Shown one piece after another: positions 58,985 to 64,000 of a stretch of 64,000 bases of DNA (position 1 is its first letter; the number at the start of each line of letters is the position of its first letter). The notes under the pieces were generated by a model. That model did not search any database and was not told the origin of the DNA. It worked only from the letters and a program-made list of their open reading frames with translations. The stretch spans positions 1-64,000 of the forward strand of contig UQBM01000006.1 in assembly GCA_900539265.1 (NCBI GenBank), written 5' to 3'. Source of the DNA: an uncultured Mollicutes bacterium (GTDB taxonomy: Bacteria > Bacillota_I > Bacilli_A > ML615J-28 > CAG-313). A program made the translations under genes and the position numbers.

Positions 58985-59851
58985 ATGGCTGGACAATCGA
59001 GGAAGGTTAAAACAAGAATAGTCGCGACCAAAAAGACTGCTCAAATTACAAAAGCAATGAATATGGTTAGTGCATCTAAATTAAAAAGTGCGGAAAATGC
59101 TATTAAAGAATATCGACCATTTATTGCGAAAACTCGTGATATTATTGTTCATTTAGCATCGAATGATTCTTCATTAAAACATCCTTTAATGGAAAAACGT
59201 CCTATTAAAAATATTTGTTATTTACTTATTTCATCAGATCGAGGGCTTGCGGGAGCATTTAATTCTAATGTATGTAAAGAATTAACTAAAAAGATAAATA
59301 AATTAAATAAGAACATTGGTTTTTACATTCTTCCTATTGGTTTTAAAGCTTATGTTTATACGAAAAAACAAAAATATCCATTATTAGAAGATAAAATCAT
59401 CAATATTAGAGATAATATAGAATTTGGCGAGATTTCTGGAATCATTGAAGTGATTATAAAAAATTATCTTCTTGGCAATATTGATGAAGTAGTTGTAATC
59501 TATAATCACTATAAAAACACTTTAATTCAAGAAATTAAAACGGATATTGTTTTACCTATAGAGAATAATGATTCAAAAGATAGTTTAACAAATTATGAAT
59601 TTGATGGTGAAGTTCAAGAAATTCTAAATACTGCTTTACCAATTTATATAGAAAATACAATTTACAGTTATATTTTGGATTCAAAGGCTAGCGAACATGC
59701 CGCAAGAATGAATTCAATGAAAAGTGCAACTGATAATGCAAATGATGTTATTGCAAGTTTGGAACTTTTATACAATAGAGCCAGACAGGCTGCAATCACT
59801 TTAGAACTTACAGATATTGTTGGTGGTGCTAGTGTTGTAAATGATAATTAG
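58985..59851 (+). CDS. atpG: ATP synthase F1 subunit gamma
   Basis: A 288-residue central-shaft subunit. N-terminal helix RIVATKKTAQITKAMNMVSASKL, the middle SSDRGLAGAFNSN, and the C-terminal helix ASEHAARMNSMKSATDNA are the conserved parts. ATG 58985 is 6 bases after AAAGGAG; GTG 58982 is a less likely start. Confidence 0.96.
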   Translation: MAGQSRKVKTRIVATKKTAQITKAMNMVSASKLKSAENAIKEYRPFIAKTRDIIVHLASNDSSLKHPLMEKRPIKNICYLLISSDRGLAGAFNSNVCKELTKKINKLNKNIGFYILPIGFKAYVYTKKQKYPLLEDKIINIRDNIEFGEISGIIEVIIKNYLLGNIDEVVVIYNHYKNTLIQEIKTDIVLPIENNDSKDSLTNYEFDGEVQEILNTALPIYIENTIYSYILDSKASEHAARMNSMKSATDNANDVIASLELLYNRARQAAITLELTDIVGGASVVNDN

Positions 59852-59859
59852 GAGGGCTT

Positions 59860-61266
59860 ATGAACAAAGGGTATGTTGTTCAAGTTATTGGACCAGTTGT
59901 TGATGTTAAGTTTGAAAATGCTACTTTACCAAATATTAACAATGCATTAAAAATAAAGGGTATGGTTACAAGTACTTTACACAATTTAACTTTAGAAGTA
60001 GCAATGCATATTGGTGATAATATTGTTAGATGCATTGCAATGGATGCAACTGAAGGAATTATTAGAGGAATGGAAGTAGAAGATACTGGATTACCAATAT
60101 TAGTTCCTGTTGGACGTGAAACACTTGGTAGAATATTTAATGTTTTAGGAGAAACTATTGATGGTAAAGAAAAATTAACTGATGATGTAAAAAAAATGCC
60201 AATTCATAAAGAAGCACCAAAACTTTCGGAATTATCAGGAAAAATGGAAATTTTAGAAACTGGCATTAAAGTTATTGATTTACTTGCACCATATATCAAA
60301 GGTGGTAAAATTGGTTTATTTGGTGGTGCTGGTGTTGGTAAAACAGTTTTAATTCAAGAATTAATTCACAATGTGGCACAAGAACATGGTGGTATAAGTG
60401 TTTTTGCAGGTGTTGGTGAACGAACACGTGAAGGAAATGATTTATATCACGAAATGACTGATACAGGTGTTATTGATAAAACAGCTATGGTTTTTGGTCA
60501 GATGAATGAACCGCCAGGAGCAAGAATGAGAGTAGGGCTTACTGGACTTACAATGGCAGAGTATTTTCGTGATCAAGAACATCAAGATGTGTTACTTTTT
60601 ATCGATAATATTTTTAGATTTACGCAAGCAGGTTCTGAGGTTAGTGCGATGCTTGGTAGAACTCCATCAGCTGTAGGATATCAACCAACGCTTTCAACAG
60701 AAATGGGACTTTTACAAGAAAGAATTACTTCTACAAAAGAAGGGTCCATTACTTCAATTCAGGCTGTTTATGTTCCAGCAGATGATTATACCGATCCTGC
60801 TCCTGCTACAACTTTTATTCATCTAGATGCAACTACTAATTTAAGTCGGAAGATTAGTGAGGAAGGTATTTATCCAGCAGTTGATCCTCTTGCTTCTACA
60901 TCACGAGCTTTAGCACCTGAAGTAGTAGGTAAGGAACATTATGAGGTTGCAAGGGGAGTTCAAAAAACAATTCAAAGATACAATGAACTATTGGATATTA
61001 TTGCAATTCTTGGTATGGATGAATTAGGAGATGAAGATAAAGCTTTAGTTGCAAGAGCTAGAAGAATTCGTTTATTTCTATCACAAAATACTTATTCAGC
61101 TGAGCAATTTACTGGACAGCCAGGTGTCTATGTTCCCGTTAAAGAAACTATTCGTGGCTTTAAAGAAATTCTAGAAGGTAAATATGATCATTTACCAGAA
61201 GAAGCCTTTAGGTTTGTAGGAACCATTGATGATGTAATAAAAAAAGCTGAAGGACTTAAAGGATAA
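59860..61266 (+). CDS. atpD: ATP synthase F1 subunit beta
   Basis: A 468-residue catalytic subunit. The P-loop GGAGVGKTVL is near residue 153, catalytic Glu in GVGERTREGNDLY near 185, LLFIDNIFRFTQAGSEVSA near 245 and DPLASTSRAL near 343. It makes or hydrolyses ATP at three sites. It is 8 bases after atpG. Confidence 0.98.
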   Translation: MNKGYVVQVIGPVVDVKFENATLPNINNALKIKGMVTSTLHNLTLEVAMHIGDNIVRCIAMDATEGIIRGMEVEDTGLPILVPVGRETLGRIFNVLGETIDGKEKLTDDVKKMPIHKEAPKLSELSGKMEILETGIKVIDLLAPYIKGGKIGLFGGAGVGKTVLIQELIHNVAQEHGGISVFAGVGERTREGNDLYHEMTDTGVIDKTAMVFGQMNEPPGARMRVGLTGLTMAEYFRDQEHQDVLLFIDNIFRFTQAGSEVSAMLGRTPSAVGYQPTLSTEMGLLQERITSTKEGSITSIQAVYVPADDYTDPAPATTFIHLDATTNLSRKISEEGIYPAVDPLASTSRALAPEVVGKEHYEVARGVQKTIQRYNELLDIIAILGMDELGDEDKALVARARRIRLFLSQNTYSAEQFTGQPGVYVPVKETIRGFKEILEGKYDHLPEEAFRFVGTIDDVIKKAEGLKG

Positions 61267-61267
61267 A

Positions 61268-61657
61268 ATGAAATTATCTATTGTAACTCCTAAAGGTATT
61301 AGTTTTGATGGGGAAGTAGATCATATTATTATTGATGGCGATAATGGACAACTAGCAATCTTACAAAATCATATTCCAATTGTAGTATCTATTAAATCTG
61401 GTTTTATCAAAAGAGTGAGTAATGATTCAGAATATTATCATATTATTTCTGGTGGATTGTTAGAATTCAGTAATAATGTTGCAACTGTTATTGCCCAAGA
61501 AACGGTTGTTGGCAAAACTTTTGAAGAAGCAAAAAAGACTTTAGAAGAAATGAGAAAAATTCAGAAAGAATCTAATCGAAAACAAGCTATAGATTTTTCA
61601 AAAATGGAAAGAGATCTTGCGTTAAATCTAAAGGAAATTCAAGCATCTAAATTATAA
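61268..61657 (+). CDS. atpC: ATP synthase F1 subunit epsilon
   Basis: A 129-residue epsilon subunit: beta-sandwich (GQLAILQNHIPIVVSIKSG) and a C-terminal helical hairpin that can inhibit rotation. It starts 1 base after atpD and closes the atp operon. Confidence 0.95.
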   Translation: MKLSIVTPKGISFDGEVDHIIIDGDNGQLAILQNHIPIVVSIKSGFIKRVSNDSEYYHIISGGLLEFSNNVATVIAQETVVGKTFEEAKKTLEEMRKIQKESNRKQAIDFSKMERDLALNLKEIQASKL

Positions 61658-61808
61658 AAAAATTTATAAAATTTATTATTTTAACACATAATATAATTGA
61701 ATAGATACGTTTTCATAATAGATGATTTGTAATTTATTAGACATCGAAATATAATAGTGGTAAAATATAATAGTAAAATATATGCAAGAATGGTGGAGTC
61801 TGTCAAAT

Positions 61809-61832
61809 AAAGGGCGGATTATGCCCTTTTTT
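61809..61832 (+). terminator. Terminator between atp operon and pyk
   Basis: AAAGGGC, loop GGATTAT, GCCCTTT and further T. TATAAT at 61835-61840 follows directly and may be the pyk -10 box, although no good -35 box lies upstream of it. Confidence 0.85.
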
Positions 61833-61867
61833 GCTATAATAAAATCTGATAGTTAAAAGGTGAAAAA

Positions 61868-63283
61868 ATGAGAAAAACAAAAATTGTTTGTACACTTGGT
61901 CCTGCATCACGTGATGAAAAAGTACTAGAAAAGATGTTGTTAAATGGTATGAATGTAGCTAGGTTGAATTTTTCACATGGTAGTCATGAATATCATAAAG
62001 AAACAATTGAACTTTTTAGAACAGTAAGAGATAAATTGCAAATACCAGCAGCTATTATGCTTGATACTAAAGGTCCAGAGATTAGACTTGGTGATTTTGA
62101 AAATGAAGAAGTAACACTTATTAAAGGTGATTTATTTACTCTAACTACTAAAAATATTTTAGGAAATCAAGAAATTGTTAGCATTACATACAAAGATTTA
62201 CCTTCACAACTTCAAATTGGCAATAAAATTTTAATTGATGATGGAAAAGTATCTTTAGAAGTTCTTGATTCAACAATTACTGATTTAAAATGTAAAGTTT
62301 TAGTTGGTGGTAAAATATCAAATCATAAGGGAGTAAATGTTCCTAACGTACATTTGAATTTTGAATATTTAAGTCAAAAAGATAAAGAAGATTTGAAATT
62401 TGGGGTAGAAAATGATGTTGACTATGTAGCAGCATCTTTTGTAAGATCAAAAGAAGACGTTAAGAGCCTTCGAAATTATTTAGACTATATTGGCGGAAAA
62501 AATATTAAGATTATATCAAAAATTGAGAATATTGAAGGTGTTGATAACTTTGATGAAATATTAAATAGTTCTGATGGTATAATGGTAGCAAGAGGAGATA
62601 TGGGGGTTGAAGTTGAGTATGAAAGACTACCTGGCTTACAAAAAAAGTTTATTAGAAAATGTTACCAGGCGGGGAAGGTCGTTATTACAGCAACTCAAAT
62701 GTTAGAATCAATGATTCATAGTTTGACGCCAACTCGGGCTGAAATAACAGATGTTGCAAATGCAGTATTTGATGGCACTAGTGCCATAATGTTATCAGGC
62801 GAAACTGCTATGGGTGATCATCCTGATAAGGTTGTCAAAACAATGGCTAAAATTGCTCGCCAAGCTGAAAATGATGCATTAAACTTAAGAGTATATGATG
62901 GCATTCCACATGATAATGATATTGATGATACAACTAATGCAATTTGTGATGCAGCATGCACGACAGCTCGTGATTTAGATGCAAAAGTAATTATTGCTGT
63001 AACGCAATCAGGTCATACTGCTAGATGTGTTTCTAAATATCGTCCTGATGTTCCTATTGTGGCACCAACACCTAATTTAAAAACCTACCATCAATTATCG
63101 CTTTCTTGGGGTGTATATCCTGTTAAAGCTTTATTCCAAACAAGCACAAATCAACTATTTGATCATGCTATTGCTTGTGCTAAAATGAGTGGTTATGTCA
63201 ATAAAAATGACCGTGTTGTTATTACAGCTGGCGAAAATGGAATTACTAATATTTTAAATGTTCAAATTGTTAAATTAAGATAG
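61868..63283 (+). CDS. pyk: Pyruvate kinase
   Basis: A 471-residue enzyme that turns phosphoenolpyruvate and ADP into pyruvate and ATP. N-terminal KIVCTLGPASR, catalytic ISKIENIEGVDNFDEIL with Lys near residue 219, metal-site MVARGDMGVEV near 240 and TATQMLESM near 275 are all present. It lacks the extra PEP-utiliser-like C-terminal domain found in Bacillus pyruvate kinases. AAAAGGTGA is the ribosome site. Confidence 0.97.
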   Translation: MRKTKIVCTLGPASRDEKVLEKMLLNGMNVARLNFSHGSHEYHKETIELFRTVRDKLQIPAAIMLDTKGPEIRLGDFENEEVTLIKGDLFTLTTKNILGNQEIVSITYKDLPSQLQIGNKILIDDGKVSLEVLDSTITDLKCKVLVGGKISNHKGVNVPNVHLNFEYLSQKDKEDLKFGVENDVDYVAASFVRSKEDVKSLRNYLDYIGGKNIKIISKIENIEGVDNFDEILNSSDGIMVARGDMGVEVEYERLPGLQKKFIRKCYQAGKVVITATQMLESMIHSLTPTRAEITDVANAVFDGTSAIMLSGETAMGDHPDKVVKTMAKIARQAENDALNLRVYDGIPHDNDIDDTTNAICDAACTTARDLDAKVIIAVTQSGHTARCVSKYRPDVPIVAPTPNLKTYHQLSLSWGVYPVKALFQTSTNQLFDHAIACAKMSGYVNKNDRVVITAGENGITNILNVQIVKLR

Positions 63284-63325
63284 AAGAATAATATCAAAAA
63301 ATAATAATAAAATAATGGTGATGAA

Positions 63326-63547
63326 ATGGAAAAAAACCTAGCATTTTTATATTTTATAATTTTTGCAATTTCATACGGATTAATTTTTTATTTATTGTTA
63401 AAATCAAATTTTGAAAAATTATTTAAACCAGGAAAAATTAATGAAATAAGAGTAGGATATTTTGTAACTTCATTTTTACTTGCTACAATTTTTTCTTATG
63501 GAGTGGTAAAAATTGTTGAATCAATTTATACATTAATTTTAAAATAA
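63326..63547 (+). CDS. DUF1146 membrane protein (YwzB-like)
   Basis: A 73-residue protein with two membrane helices (residues 8-26 and 45-67). The layout and position after the atp genes match YwzB of B. subtilis (DUF1146). Function unknown. ATGGTGATG is the ribosome site. Confidence 0.75.
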   Translation: MEKNLAFLYFIIFAISYGLIFYLLLKSNFEKLFKPGKINEIRVGYFVTSFLLATIFSYGVVKIVESIYTLILK

Positions 63548-63552
63548 TAAAT

Positions 63553-63581
63553 GTATAAATTAAAAAAACTGTATCATAATA
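63553..63581 (+). promoter_or_regulatory. Sigma-G/F-type forespore promoter of spoIIQ
   Basis: GTATA (63553-63557), 17 bases, CATAATA (63575-63581). The -35 part fits both sigma-F and sigma-G; the -10 part fits sigma-G. It is 17 bases before the GTG start. Confidence 0.6.
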
Positions 63582-63597
63582 ATTACGAGGTGATACA

Positions 63598-64000
63598 GTG
63601 AAGAATTGGATTAAAAAAATTGGCCAAAATAAATTTCAATTTTTCTTCTTTGTTGGTGTATTGGCAGTTTTATTAGTAGCATTAGTAATATCTGCTTCAA
63701 TTAACGGACGAGAAGGACCAGTTGATGATAACCCTCCAGTTGTAACTCCACCAAAAGATGATGAGCAAGTTGACACAAAACCAGAAGAAGTGTTAAAGCT
63801 CCCATTTGATGAAACTCTTGAGTACCAAGTTGTTAGAAAATTCTATGACAAAAATGCATCTAAAGAAGATCAAGCAAAAGCTTTAATTAAGTATGGTAAT
63901 ACATACCGAACAAGTAGTGGCACAGGCTTTTCAAAAAAGGATAATAGTTCATTTGATGTTTTAGCAGCTTTAAGTGGCAAAGTTATTGAAATTAAAGAAA
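63598..64000 (+). CDS. spoIIQ: Stage II sporulation protein Q, 5' part
   Basis: The frame starts at GTG 63598 after ACGAGGTGAT and runs off the window. Residues about 12-33 form one membrane helix, followed by a Pro/Asp-rich linker. The segment LEYQVVRKFYDKNASKEDQAKALIKYGNTYR and FDVLAALSGKVIEIKE match the SpoIIQ pattern just before its LytM/M23 domain. SpoIIQ sits in the forespore membrane and binds SpoIIIAH across the intermembrane space. In B. subtilis it also lies downstream of atp and ywzB. Confidence 0.88.
   Translation, partial: MKNWIKKIGQNKFQFFFFVGVLAVLLVALVISASINGREGPVDDNPPVVTPPKDDEQVDTKPEEVLKLPFDETLEYQVVRKFYDKNASKEDQAKALIKYGNTYRTSSGTGFSKKDNSSFDVLAALSGKVIEIKE

Noticed and set aside
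1..64000. Mycoplasma genetic code (TGA as Trp)
   Set aside because: Frames end at TGA where expected (for example 16703-16705) and Trp is encoded by TGG in conserved places.

Overview
The window comes from a very AT-rich, low-GC member of the Bacilli. TGA is used as a stop and TGG encodes Trp, so the standard code applies and not the Mycoplasma code. Gene order in the right half follows the Bacillus subtilis backbone (rpsF-ssb-rpsR; gdpP-rplI-dnaB; prfA-prmC-tsaC-spoIIR; rpiB-atp operon; ywzB-like; spoIIQ). SspI, a CotY/CotZ-type coat protein, SpoIIR and SpoIIQ, with promoter-like sequences of sigma-G and sigma-K type, indicate an endospore former. An uncultured lineage near Erysipelotrichales, Turicibacter or Haloplasma is a reasonable guess, but the sequence does not fix the genus.

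Bases 1-15.9 kb are an accessory island. A partial gene leads into one tight operon (1128-10697) that encodes a small XRE regulator, a DNA cytosine-5 methyltransferase, an unrecognised 337-residue protein, a MutL/MORC-like GHKL ATPase, a Z1-domain helicase-like ATPase, a PD-(D/E)XK nuclease and an AIPR protein. This is a modification-dependent phage-defence system of the MORC/Z1 type. Palindromic hairpin elements and locally GC-rich blocks lie on both sides. Downstream are a membrane-anchored PIN-like protein on the minus strand, an IS21 istA fragment, a truncated gene end, and a DUF3800 gene behind a consensus promoter and a structured leader RNA that resembles the published DUF3800 RNA motifs. 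Several short-period repeat arrays occur here.

Bases 15.9-29 kb carry a MerR regulator with a 19-bp-spacer promoter driving a lipoprotein hydrolase, a CoA-disulfide reductase with rhodanese domain, FucO, a PerR/Fur-rubrerythrin peroxide-stress operon with a 7-1-7 operator, CoaX, MalQ, an ABC exporter and uridine kinase. Bases 29-36 kb hold a cell-envelope operon: amidase, SDR epimerase, a lipoprotein with InlB-type repeats and a GHL10 domain, and an SGNH hydrolase. Bases 36-43 kb hold an ECF S-component, a ZIP transporter, spore genes, PepV, TrmB and small hydrolases.

Bases 43-64 kb are core genes: S6-SSB-S18, DegV, an in-frame GdpP-L9 fusion that keeps an internal ribosome binding site for L9, DnaB, RF1, an alanine racemase that runs 134 bases into prmC, TsaC, SpoIIR, RpiB, a complete F-type ATP synthase whose c subunit carries most of the Na+-binding signature, pyruvate kinase, a DUF1146 protein and the start of SpoIIQ. 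The most noteworthy items are the defence operon with its unrecognised component, the DUF3800 leader RNA, the GdpP-L9 fusion, and the sporulation promoters. All family names are by recognition from the sequence; no database search was run.
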